From JBBDQZ01 sp040905705 (GTDB taxonomy: Bacteria > Bacteroidota > Rhodothermia > Balneolales > Natronogracilivirgulaceae): a DNA stretch of 64,000 nucleotides. Positions within the stretch are counted from its first letter, which is position 1, and every line of letters starts with the position of its first letter. Both the position numbers and the translations under genes were made by a program. Of this stretch, positions 8,447 to 17,485 are shown in pieces. The stretch covers positions 1 through 64,000 of the forward strand of contig JBBDQZ010000024.1 of NCBI GenBank assembly GCA_040905705.1, written 5' to 3'. The notes under the pieces are model-generated. The model was not told the origin of the DNA and did not search any database. It saw only the letters and a list, made by a program, of their open reading frames with translations.

Positions 8447-8721
8447 TCAGGTTTTATACCGGTATCCGTAATATTCCCGGTAGCCAATCAGTTTGAGTAC
8501 CTGCAGGAAGATGCTCCGACCGGAAGGTCCCATCCGTTCTGGTGGTAGTTCCAGGTATCGGTTCCTTGTCCGTTACGATCACCGTAACCCCCGGCAGCGG
8601 CATCCCCGAATTCGCATCGTTTACCTTGCCCCGGATAGTCTGTGCACGCACCTGGCCTTGAGTGTACACGGATTGTAATATGCAGAGTCCGAATATGATC
8701 AAGATTATTTTTTTTGTTCAT
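8447..8721 (-). pseudogene. Decayed N-terminus of a TonB-dependent receptor
   Basis: Reading left from 8721, ATG AAC is followed by a run of eight A. The continuing frame TKKIILIIFGLCILQ makes a good signal peptide only if one A is removed. After it comes RAQTIRGKVNDANSGMPLPG and EHLPAG, the carboxypeptidase-regulatory-like domain found at the N-terminus of SusC/TonB-dependent receptors. A second disruption follows LPAG: the downstream part (LKLIGYREYYGYR) is in another frame and ends at TCA 8447-8449. The plug and barrel are absent. This is a truncated, twice-disrupted remnant, not a working gene. Confidence 0.65.
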
Positions 8722-8821
8722 TTTTTTGAAAAGGAGGCTTTTTACGGTTGATGAATTTATATGATCAAATGATTTTGTAAGTTTGAACCAGCTAAATCGA
8801 AAATGACATATCAGATATTAC

Positions 8822-11068
8822 ATGGATAACAAAAACAATCATACATCATTAAATAGCTCCGCAAGAAAAAATATGAATAGTGAAAGTAAATGTCCTTTTA
8901 GTAGCGGCTCTCCACGGGAATCTGCCGGTGGCGGCCCCAAAAATCGTGACTGGTGGCCGAACAAGCTCAATCTGAATATTCTCCGTCAACATTCATCCCT
9001 TTCCGATCCGATGGACAAGGATTTCAGCTATGCTGAAGCGTTTCAAAAAGTGGATCTGGATGCCGTTAAAAACGATCTCCACAAGATGATGACAGACTCC
9101 CGGGACTGGTGGCCGGCGGATTACGGTCACTATGGCCCGTTAATGATTCGAATGGCCTGGCATAGTGCCGGTACGTATCGTGTGGTGGACGGCCGTGGAG
9201 GCGGAGGTACAGGTAACCAGCGTTTTGCACCGGTTAACAGCTGGCCAGACAATGTGAATCTGGATAGAGCACGCTTGCTGCTCTGGCCGGTCAAACAAAA
9301 GTATGGCAAGAAAATTTCCTGGGCCGATCTGATGATTCTGGCCGGTAATGTCGCCCTGGAATCGATGGGCTTCAAGACCTTTGGTTTTGCAGGCGGACGC
9401 GAGGATATCTGGCAACCCGAGGAAGATATCTATTGGGGTTCTGAAAGCGAATGGCTTGGAAGCCGGCGCCACACAGACGACGGAGAACTCGAAAAACCAC
9501 TCGGTGCCGACCACATGGGGCTGATCTACGTGAATCCGGAGGGGCCGGATGGCGAACCGGATCCTCTCAGGGCGGCGCATTACATTCGACAGACATTCGC
9601 GCGCATGGCGATGAATGACGAAGAAACGGTTGCACTCATTGCCGGCGGACATACATTCGGGAAAACCCATGGTGCTGCCCCGGAACACAACCTCGGCCCG
9701 GACCCCGAAGCGGCTCCCCTTCAGGAGCAAGGCCTGGGCTGGAAAAACAAATACGGCAGCGGGAAAGCAGGCGACACCATTACCAGCGGCCTGGAAGGAG
9801 CCTGGACCCAAACGCCAACCCAGTGGAGCAACCTTTTCTTTAAGAACCTTTTTGAACACGAATGGGAGGTATATAAAGGGCCTGCAGACAAATGGCAGTG
9901 GAGGCCAAAAGATGCAGCCGGCGCAGATACCGTTCCGGATGCACATGATCCGAACAAAAAGCATGCGCCGTTTATGCTTACCACGGACCTTTCACTTAAA
10001 GTAGACCCTGCTTATGAGAAGATCTCAAGACGCTTCTATGAGAATCCGGATGCATTCGCTGATGCCTTCGCCCGTGCATGGTATAAGCTCACCCACCGGG
10101 ACATGGGGCCAAAATCAAGATACCTCGGGCCTGAAGTTCCTGAGGAGGAGCTGCTCTGGCAAGATCCAATACCTGAAATTGATTATGAACGGATTGACGA
10201 TCAGGACATTGCCAAACTAAAAGCCGGAATACTTGACTCTGAATTGACGGTTGCTGAATTGGTTGCTACCGCCTGGGCATCCGCATCAACATTCCGTGGA
10301 TCTGATAAACGAGGCGGTGCCAATGGTGCACGCATACGTCTGTCACCGCAAAAGGACTGGGAAGTCAACAATCCGGCTCAGTTATCAAAAGTGCTGGATG
10401 CCTTTGAAAGTATACAAAATGCGTTCAACAGCGCTCAGCCGGGCAATAAAAGGGTTTCAATGGCTGATCTCATCGTTCTGGGAGGATGCACCGGGATTGA
10501 GCAGGCAGCTAAGAGGGCCGGGTATAAGTTGACCGTACCATTCACACCGGGACGCGCTGATGCTTCGCAAGAGCAAACCGATGAGGAATCATTTGAATGG
10601 CTGAAGCCGGCTGCAGACGGGTTCCGTAACTACTTTGAGCCCAAACACCATGCTACAGCAGAAGAAATGCTGGTAGACAAGGCCCAGCTACTAACCCTTA
10701 CGGCACCTGAAATGACGGTTCTCATGGGCGGCATGCGTGTGCTGAACACCAATTATGATCATTCACAACATGGGATTTTCACCGGGAGCCCGGAAACCTT
10801 AACCAACGACTTCTTCGTCAACCTGCTTGATTTGGGTACGGCCTGGGAAGCGACTACGGATGAAGAGGAGGTGTTTGAGGGCCGCGATCGCAAGACCGGT
10901 GAAATTAAATGGACCGGTACACGTGCCGATTTGATCTTCGGTTCAAACTCCGAGCTGCGTGCCCTTGCTGAAGTCTATGCATGTGAGGATGCTGAAGAAA
11001 AGTTCGTGAAGGACTTTGTAGCAGCCTGGGACAAAGTCATGAACCTGGACCGTTTCGACCTGGATTGA
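8822..11068 (+). CDS. katG: Catalase-peroxidase
   Basis: 748 aa, the usual length for the two-domain haem enzyme that dismutates hydrogen peroxide and has peroxidase activity. The distal site is MIRMAWHSAGTYR, with Arg110, Trp113 and His114. The cross-linked Met-Tyr-Trp partners are present: Tyr236 (GLIYVNPEG) and Met262 (ARMAMND). The proximal haem ligand is His277 (AGGHTFGKTHG). The degenerate C-terminal domain is complete. The ATG at 8822 gives a 17-residue polar leader before MNSESKCPF; the ATG at 8873 is an alternative start. No OxyR or PerR gene is adjacent. Confidence 0.97.
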   Translation: MDNKNNHTSLNSSARKNMNSESKCPFSSGSPRESAGGGPKNRDWWPNKLNLNILRQHSSLSDPMDKDFSYAEAFQKVDLDAVKNDLHKMMTDSRDWWPADYGHYGPLMIRMAWHSAGTYRVVDGRGGGGTGNQRFAPVNSWPDNVNLDRARLLLWPVKQKYGKKISWADLMILAGNVALESMGFKTFGFAGGREDIWQPEEDIYWGSESEWLGSRRHTDDGELEKPLGADHMGLIYVNPEGPDGEPDPLRAAHYIRQTFARMAMNDEETVALIAGGHTFGKTHGAAPEHNLGPDPEAAPLQEQGLGWKNKYGSGKAGDTITSGLEGAWTQTPTQWSNLFFKNLFEHEWEVYKGPADKWQWRPKDAAGADTVPDAHDPNKKHAPFMLTTDLSLKVDPAYEKISRRFYENPDAFADAFARAWYKLTHRDMGPKSRYLGPEVPEEELLWQDPIPEIDYERIDDQDIAKLKAGILDSELTVAELVATAWASASTFRGSDKRGGANGARIRLSPQKDWEVNNPAQLSKVLDAFESIQNAFNSAQPGNKRVSMADLIVLGGCTGIEQAAKRAGYKLTVPFTPGRADASQEQTDEESFEWLKPAADGFRNYFEPKHHATAEEMLVDKAQLLTLTAPEMTVLMGGMRVLNTNYDHSQHGIFTGSPETLTNDFFVNLLDLGTAWEATTDEEEVFEGRDRKTGEIKWTGTRADLIFGSNSELRALAEVYACEDAEEKFVKDFVAAWDKVMNLDRFDLD

Positions 11069-11213
11069 TTTCAGCCACGATGCAAATAGTTCCTATATAG
11101 AATCCCGAATAGCAAGAGTAGATATAATTTATAATCATATGCAATCTAAAAAGGCAGCCTGATGCCGGGCGACAAACCTGATAAGCAAAACAAGACCTGC
11201 CGGAAAATTTCCC

Positions 11214-13667
11214 TTATTTGATCAACATCAATTTTTTCGTACTCACAAAGTTATTGGCTTTAACACGGTAAATATAGAAACCACTTGAAAACTGTGAGGC
11301 ATCAAAAGTCACGGTATGCCAACCTGCTGTTTTACTTTCATTTACCAACCCGGCCACTTTCTGGCCTAACATATTAAACACCTCAAGCTGTACTTCCGAG
11401 GTTTCCGGTATACTAAACCGGATATATGTGGTTGGATTAAATGGATTTGGATAATTTTGGCTTAAGGAATAAGTCAACGGATTTGCTTCACTTTCTATAT
11501 GGTTGCTTTCAACCCTGAAAATAAATGAAAACACTTCAGAGGTGGTTATCAAGCTATCCCTGTCAACAGCCTCTACTATCCAGTAATACTTTTCATTGAA
11601 TTGAAAATCCGCATTCAGGCTATAAGAAGTATCACTCAATTCCATAAAGCTTTGTAAAATATCCGTAAAAGCACTGTCAGCAGATATCAATAAATTATAA
11701 TGAACGAAATCCATCGGATCATTATCCGTACTGCTTTGCCAATAAAACTCAATGGGCAAAGCAGTAATATTACCCTGATTTCCCGGACTTAATAACTCAA
11801 AAGCCGAAGGATTTTCTTTATTTAAATCGAGTAAAAAGGAACCGGTAAGGGTTGAATCGCTCCATTCATATCCGTCAAAAGTACTTAAGGTCCAATAGTA
11901 ATTTTTGTTGTCCTCGAGTTCAATATCCACTTCCCAAATCGTACTATCTGCTAATTCACTCTGCAGTATAATCATTGAATCTATTTTGGTGACAAATTCA
12001 GAATCACCAAATAAATCAAAATAATAAGCAAGGTCGTCCCCCTCGGCATCGGTTCCATTCAATACTTCTATAACAATTGGCTTTGAATTAACAAGGCCAT
12101 CAAGAGAGGATATCAAAATCGGGTTTGTAGGCAAGGAATTCATTCTAAATGAATTCTGTCTCCAGTCAGTATAATAACCATAGCTAAAACCCCGGACTCT
12201 GACATAACAGGTTTCTCCGTCCTCCAATGTTTCACCATTGTAAATTATTGAACTGTCCTGTCCTATTATTTCCCCTGGATCCCACTTGTCTATTTGCGAA
12301 AAATCCTCAAAGGAGGACACTTGCACTTGAAATCTTTGTTGCTCAACATTATGGCTGTGATCAAAACCGAACTCAATTTTCGGGGTGTCAACGGTTAAAT
12401 GAAACGAATCTTCATTCCCTCCTGCTTTTAAGCTGGTAACATTCAACTCCCAGTTTATCCCGGTATGATAGAATTGAGCTTTGCCAGCGTATGTTTCAGT
12501 TTCACTGTTTATCCATGAACCGATAGCAAGTACTTCTCCGTTATCAGATAAAGCCAGTATGTTTGGCCGGAGGTCGATTCCCTCAATACCTGCTCCTTTG
12601 ATATTCCATGAGGACCCCTCATACTTATGTAAATGCACAGTACCTGATGATGAAAATGCTAACACATTTCCATTCCCAGATAGTGAAAGCGCATCACCGA
12701 GGTAACTATTTCCAGCTGCTCCTTCAAAGTCTGAACCTGATTGAACCCACAACGAATCTATGAGTTCATACACTCTAACCACGCCGGAATTTGTTGGTAA
12801 ATCACCATTCGGCGGGCCGGCATTGTAAGGGGCAGAAACGACCAATCGATCGCCATTCCCGGATAAGGATACCACCCATCCAATTTTCTCACTGCTGTAT
12901 TCTCCATATAACTTTTGGCCAAGAGAAACCCATGCTCCATCCGAAAATTCAAATACTTCAACTTTTCCAGCTTTAAATACCGTATCTGCGACTTCAAGCT
13001 TATCCGTGTACCAATTCCCCAGGGCAATCCGGTTGCCCTCATCTGAGATAGATACAGAATTTCCAAGCTCCCCGTAAGGATCGGAAAACAGGTCTCCCAG
13101 TTGAAACCAATCATCTCCGTCAAATTCATACACATAGCTTTGCCCGCCAGTACCTACTCCTTTGGCCCCTACAACTAACCTGCTTCCATCATCCGAGAGG
13201 GCTATGGACCAGCCGAAATAACCATTTGATTGTACCCCGGAAAGATCGCTTCCCAGTTGTTCCCAGTCCATACCATTGTAAGAGTAAACCTGCACCTTGC
13301 CAACGGTATAAGGATTTCCATTGCTTGCATAGGGACCACTCACTGCAATTATATTACCATCACCGGAGAAAGAAATACTATGGCCAAAGCGATCATATGC
13401 ATCCCCGTGAATAGTACTGCCTGTTTGAATCCATTCATTGCTTACCCATTCCAGTATCTGAATGCTGCCGGTTAAGGTATCGGCTATGCTTTCCCCTGAG
13501 GCTCCAACAGCCATTCTGCTTCCGTCCCCAGAGAGTGCTATCGATTGTCCAAGAAATTGATTTGGTTTCTCCCCATGGATGTTATTTCCTATCTGAACTT
13601 GTCCAAAAACTTCGATTCCTGCAAAAAAGGCAACCAAGTACCCAAAAAACAGTATTTTTTTTAACAT
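11214..13667 (-). CDS. T9SS cargo with seven FG-GAP-like propeller repeats
   Basis: 817 aa. Signal peptide (MLKKILFFGYLVAFFAGIEVFG), then about seven repeats (~residues 25-390) each with a core like GHSISFSGDGNIIAVSG or GNSVSISDEGNRIALG, consistent with a seven-bladed beta-propeller. Residues ~400-720 look like tandem fibronectin-III-like beta domains (DGETCYVRVRGFSYGYYTDW, YYWTLSTFDGYEWSDS, YYWIVEAVDRDS). The C-terminus is a T9SS type A sorting domain: QNYPNPFNPTTYIRFSI, EVFNMLGQKVAGLVNE and GFYIYRVKA. Probably a surface or secreted adhesin-like or binding protein; no catalytic motif is seen. It converges on katG. Confidence 0.85.
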   Translation of the reverse strand: MLKKILFFGYLVAFFAGIEVFGQVQIGNNIHGEKPNQFLGQSIALSGDGSRMAVGASGESIADTLTGSIQILEWVSNEWIQTGSTIHGDAYDRFGHSISFSGDGNIIAVSGPYASNGNPYTVGKVQVYSYNGMDWEQLGSDLSGVQSNGYFGWSIALSDDGSRLVVGAKGVGTGGQSYVYEFDGDDWFQLGDLFSDPYGELGNSVSISDEGNRIALGNWYTDKLEVADTVFKAGKVEVFEFSDGAWVSLGQKLYGEYSSEKIGWVVSLSGNGDRLVVSAPYNAGPPNGDLPTNSGVVRVYELIDSLWVQSGSDFEGAAGNSYLGDALSLSGNGNVLAFSSSGTVHLHKYEGSSWNIKGAGIEGIDLRPNILALSDNGEVLAIGSWINSETETYAGKAQFYHTGINWELNVTSLKAGGNEDSFHLTVDTPKIEFGFDHSHNVEQQRFQVQVSSFEDFSQIDKWDPGEIIGQDSSIIYNGETLEDGETCYVRVRGFSYGYYTDWRQNSFRMNSLPTNPILISSLDGLVNSKPIVIEVLNGTDAEGDDLAYYFDLFGDSEFVTKIDSMIILQSELADSTIWEVDIELEDNKNYYWTLSTFDGYEWSDSTLTGSFLLDLNKENPSAFELLSPGNQGNITALPIEFYWQSSTDNDPMDFVHYNLLISADSAFTDILQSFMELSDTSYSLNADFQFNEKYYWIVEAVDRDSLITTSEVFSFIFRVESNHIESEANPLTYSLSQNYPNPFNPTTYIRFSIPETSEVQLEVFNMLGQKVAGLVNESKTAGWHTVTFDASQFSSGFYIYRVKANNFVSTKKLMLIK

Positions 13668-14136
13668 TTTTATTTAAAATTATTATGTGACTGTCCTCAA
13701 TATATATATATTTTTAGTTACCGGTTACCTAAATAATTAATTGTTTTTATTGGTCATCGATTGGTCAGCGAGCGAACAGCCCGGGACGACGAACAAAGAT
13801 GAGATAGTACGCACATAATTGTGTCATCAGATCTTTGATTAGAGCCTGTGTACTGTTTTTCAACCAGCCCACGGCTTACCTTCACGCCGGATGAGATCTG
13901 CCCATTTTTTACTACTGCCTGTTCATGGCTGAATAAGAGCAGTTGACTTTAGAATTCAGGGTTACCATATTTTTCTACTCTGTTTTTCAGCCATTATTTT
14001 AATAGAGAAGGGAGGAAATGCCCTAACGCATCCATATCGATAGCCTTCGACACACAGGTGCAGAATTCAACACATGAATGCTGAATGAAATAAAATGACT
14101 CATTCCTGAAAGATTCCGGGATTTAACGTTTGTGAG
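13668..14136. other. Intergenic region before the permease-kinase gene
   Basis: 469 bases between divergent genes, so promoters for both should lie here. A 64-codon stop-free stretch without a start exists on the minus strand (13757-13948; contains VKVSRGLVEKQYTGSNQR). It may be a gene remnant or chance. No clear operator or terminator is seen. Confidence 0.35.
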
Positions 14137-16392
14137 ATGAACATAAAAAAGAATATCGAAAAAATACCGGGAGGAATGATGGTTATTCCTCTCATCCTGG
14201 GAGCTCTGATGAATACCTTTTTTCCGGAATTATTGGAAATTGGCGGGTTTACAACAGCAATTGCTACCGGTTCCGGAGCATTGATCGGAGTATTTCTGGT
14301 TTGCATGGGGGCAGGCATCAGTTTCAGGGCAGCACCGGCCGCATTGAAAAAAGGTGGGGCCATCACATTTTCAAAATTCCTTGTCGGTGTTTTGCTGGGC
14401 CTGGCTATTGCAAACATTTTTGGGGACAGCGGCTTTCTTGGACTATCGTCAATGGCCGTAATTGCCGCAATGACCAACAGTAATGGTGGACTCTATGCCG
14501 CATTGGTCGGTGAGTACGGAGATGAAAAAGATGTGGGGGCCATTGCTATATTATCCATTAATGACGGTCCGTTCCTGACTATGATTGCCCTGGGAACAGC
14601 CGGAATGGCAACCATTCCACTGACTACTCTGATCGGGGTAATTATTCCGATCATTGCGGGTATGGTGCTGGGTAATCTGGATAATGAAATGAAGAAGTTT
14701 CTGCTGGCAGGAGGGCCGCTTTTGATCCCATTTTTTGCTTTTGCTTTGGGTGTATCAATTGACTTTAAAATGTTGGTACTTGGTGGCGCGTCAGGAGTAA
14801 TATTGGGTGTCATGACTACTTTTATTGGAGGATTCTTTAACATTATGGCAGACAAAGCCACAGGTGGAAGCGGTATTGCCGGTGCGGCTGCTTCCAGTAC
14901 GGCCGGCAATGCTGTAGCTACTCCGGCGGCTGTTGCTATGGCCGATCCCGGACTTTCAGCCCTGTCTGCTATTGCCGCACCTCAAATTGCGGCATCTACG
15001 ATAACTACCGCTCTATTTACACCCATTCTGACAACCTATATTGCCAAGCGTAACCATAAACTCAACAGTAAATACAATGATGTCGAACCCCGCTCATCTC
15101 ATGATAACCATACAGATAAGCTGATGATTATTGCCGATGATTTTACCGGGGCGAATGATACGGCTGTGCAATTCAGTAAAAAGAAATTAAAAAGTATGGT
15201 CATTACCAACACCGATGAATTCGACAGATCATTGAAAAATTGTGATGTATTAGTTATGGATACCGAAAGCAGATATGATGACCGCAACACAGCTTACGAT
15301 AAAACTTATAGTGCCGGGGAAAAAGCCAAAAAGACAGGTGTGGAATTTGTTTATAAAAAACTGGATTCTACCATGCGCGGAAATATAGGTGCCGAAATTT
15401 CCGGTGTAATGGACGCAATGAAAATAAAATATGCGATCATTGCCCCGGCACTGCCCTCGAATGGAAGAGTCACAAAAGACGGCAATATATATGTACGAGG
15501 TATATTACTGTCTGAAACAGAAGTAACGGAAGATCCAAAAAATCCTGTAAATGAATCATCCATTGCGAGCATTCTCTCTCGGCAGACCAACAAAAAAACG
15601 GAGGTGATTATTCATGATATTGTACGTTCAGGCAGGCAAGTGCTGATCAAAAAAGTATCCAGGTGCATGGAAGCGGGGACCCAATTGATTGTTATTGATG
15701 CTGAGAGTAGAGATGACCTGGATATTATCGCCTCCATGGTATCGGTTTTCAATGAAAAAATATTATTTGTGGGTTCATCCGGGTTGGCTGAATTTCTTCC
15801 GAATTACCTGTACAGGCAAAAAAAAACTAAAAGCAGTATCGTAGTTGCCGGGAGCGTTAGCGAAATCACCCGAAAACAAATTGCATATGCAAAAGAAAAA
15901 CTGTCTGTAAATATTATTGATCTGGATGTTGAAAACCTCTTCTCCGATAAAAAAACCTCGGAAAAGAACCGAATTTTAAATCTGGTCAGGGACTATACGA
16001 AAGGAGGTAAAGATTTGATTATTAGAAGTGCCGATTCAAAAGATATGATGAAAAACAGTATTGAAGCAGGAAAAAAATACGGGAAAAATGCACGGGAAGT
16101 AAGTGATATAGTGGTATCATTTCTTGGAGAATTAACAAGACATATAATGAATACAATAAGTATAAACGGTATAATGTTTGTCGGTGGAGAAACCACCATA
16201 AAAGCAGCACAACATTTAAATATTACCGGAACCGTGATACAGGATGAAGTGCTTCCCGGTGTACCTTATGGGTATTTTAATGAAGATAAGTATCGAGATA
16301 TTACGATTGTGTCAAAAGCGGGATCATTTGGTGATGAAAATGCTATAGCAGAAGTATTGCTTTTTTTAAAAAGGGGTATAGCAAATGAATAA
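14137..16392 (+). CDS. KdgT-type acid-sugar permease fused to four-carbon acid-sugar kinase (DUF1537)
   Basis: 751 aa, a two-part fusion. Residues 1-~305 are a full 2-keto-3-deoxygluconate permease (KdgT): IPGGMMVIPLILGALMNTFFP at the start, multiple TM segments, MTNSNGGLYAALVGEYGD, SINDGPFLTM and AGNAVATPAAVA. A polar linker (~305-327) leads into a complete DUF1537 kinase (SgrK/DtnK/DenK family): IADDFTGANDTA with Asp334-Asp335, YKKLDSTMRGNIG with Lys408/Asp410, then GSSGLAEF, FVGGETT and VSKAGSFGDENA in the C-terminal ATP-binding half. The total equals the sum of the two families' usual lengths, with no stop or frameshift between. Known kinases of this family phosphorylate D-threonate, L-threonate or D-erythronate. 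The fusion implies uptake coupled to phosphorylation (inference). Confidence 0.92.
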   Translation: MNIKKNIEKIPGGMMVIPLILGALMNTFFPELLEIGGFTTAIATGSGALIGVFLVCMGAGISFRAAPAALKKGGAITFSKFLVGVLLGLAIANIFGDSGFLGLSSMAVIAAMTNSNGGLYAALVGEYGDEKDVGAIAILSINDGPFLTMIALGTAGMATIPLTTLIGVIIPIIAGMVLGNLDNEMKKFLLAGGPLLIPFFAFALGVSIDFKMLVLGGASGVILGVMTTFIGGFFNIMADKATGGSGIAGAAASSTAGNAVATPAAVAMADPGLSALSAIAAPQIAASTITTALFTPILTTYIAKRNHKLNSKYNDVEPRSSHDNHTDKLMIIADDFTGANDTAVQFSKKKLKSMVITNTDEFDRSLKNCDVLVMDTESRYDDRNTAYDKTYSAGEKAKKTGVEFVYKKLDSTMRGNIGAEISGVMDAMKIKYAIIAPALPSNGRVTKDGNIYVRGILLSETEVTEDPKNPVNESSIASILSRQTNKKTEVIIHDIVRSGRQVLIKKVSRCMEAGTQLIVIDAESRDDLDIIASMVSVFNEKILFVGSSGLAEFLPNYLYRQKKTKSSIVVAGSVSEITRKQIAYAKEKLSVNIIDLDVENLFSDKKTSEKNRILNLVRDYTKGGKDLIIRSADSKDMMKNSIEAGKKYGKNAREVSDIVVSFLGELTRHIMNTISINGIMFVGGETTIKAAQHLNITGTVIQDEVLPGVPYGYFNEDKYRDITIVSKAGSFGDENAIAEVLLFLKRGIANE

Positions 16393-17383
16393 TAGTAATG
16401 AAGCACCGGTTATTGGAATTACCATGGGAGATCCCTCTGGGATCGGACCTGAAATCATTTTGAAGAGTTATTTAAATAACGAGATAAAAAATTGCAAAAT
16501 AGTTGTCATCGGTGATTATGATGTTATGTTGGCGGCTCATGACATGCTGAACATTGACTCCTATGAACTGAAAAAAATATCAGATCCTCGAGATTCTCTA
16601 TTCCATCCAGATCAACTAAATATTTTGGATATCGATGTAATAAATATTTCAGAACTTAAAAGGGGCGAAGTGCAAGCTGCTTCCGGTGACGCTGCTTTTA
16701 AATGTATTTCTGAATCCGTTGCATTGGCAAAAAAAGGAGCTATTCATGCTGTTGTTACGGCACCTATCAATAAGGAAGCATTGCACCTGGCCGGCCACAA
16801 ATATCCGGGACATACGGAAATACTGGGGATACTGACAGATACCAGGGACTATGCCATGCTTTTATATGACAGGAAGTTGAGTGTCATTCATGTTTCCACT
16901 CATATATCATTGCTGAAGGCCATCACCGGATTAAAGAAGGAGCGAATTGAAAAAGTTATCGAACTGGCCCATGATACTATGAAAAATTTAGATGGCAAGG
17001 CCCCAAGAATTGCTGTGGCAGGTTTAAATCCACACGCCGGTGAAAAGGGGTTATTTGGTGATGAAGAAAGGAAAATCATCATCCCTGCAGTGAACCATAT
17101 GAAATCTAAAGGGTATCATGTATCAGGCCCATTGCCTCCGGATACAGTATTTTTACAAACCGTTGAAGGGAAATACGATATTGTTGTTGCTATGTACCAT
17201 GATCAGGGGCATATTCCTCTTAAACTTCTCGGATTTCATAGTGGAGTCAATGTAACCGTTGGCCTGCCGATACTGAGAACGTCGGTTGACCATGGCACGG
17301 CATTTGACATTGCATGGCATGGAAAAGCAAGTGAAGAGAGTATGTTGGAAGCCATCCGGCTTGCCTCAAAAATCGTACAATGA
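16385..17383 (+). CDS. pdxA2: PdxA2-type 4-phospho-threonate/erythronate dehydrogenase
   Basis: 332 aa, PdxA family: GITMGDPSGIGPEI near the N-terminus, APINKEALHLAG, metal-binding His in PGHTEIL and HVSTHISL, NPHAGEKGLFGDEE and AMYHDQGHIPLK. PdxA proper serves vitamin B6 synthesis; PdxA2 paralogues next to DUF1537 kinases oxidise the 4-phosphate of D-threonate or D-erythronate and decarboxylate it to dihydroxyacetone phosphate. The ATG overlaps the end of the permease-kinase gene by 8 bases (16385-16392), so the two are translated together, which argues for the catabolic role. No other pdx gene is nearby. The sequence cannot separate threonate from erythronate as substrate. Confidence 0.9.
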   Translation: MNNSNEAPVIGITMGDPSGIGPEIILKSYLNNEIKNCKIVVIGDYDVMLAAHDMLNIDSYELKKISDPRDSLFHPDQLNILDIDVINISELKRGEVQAASGDAAFKCISESVALAKKGAIHAVVTAPINKEALHLAGHKYPGHTEILGILTDTRDYAMLLYDRKLSVIHVSTHISLLKAITGLKKERIEKVIELAHDTMKNLDGKAPRIAVAGLNPHAGEKGLFGDEERKIIIPAVNHMKSKGYHVSGPLPPDTVFLQTVEGKYDIVVAMYHDQGHIPLKLLGFHSGVNVTVGLPILRTSVDHGTAFDIAWHGKASEESMLEAIRLASKIVQ

Positions 17384-17485
17384 ATGTACAACAGAAAACA
17401 GCCCCGGCACGATTTATTTGATGGGCCATAGCAGGCTTGCCAACTGATTTTCAGGAAAGATTCGCAGTTTGTGAACTTAGATTCA

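Noticed and set aside
9140..9964. 274-codon open frame antisense to katG
   Set aside because: katG is complete with every catalytic residue, and the antisense frame has composition typical of shadow frames (Cys, Arg, Pro runs) and no domain.
13757..13948. 64-codon stop-free stretch on the minus strand
   Set aside because: No usable start codon or ribosome site; a stretch this long is expected by chance across six frames. Kept only as a note in the intergenic entry.
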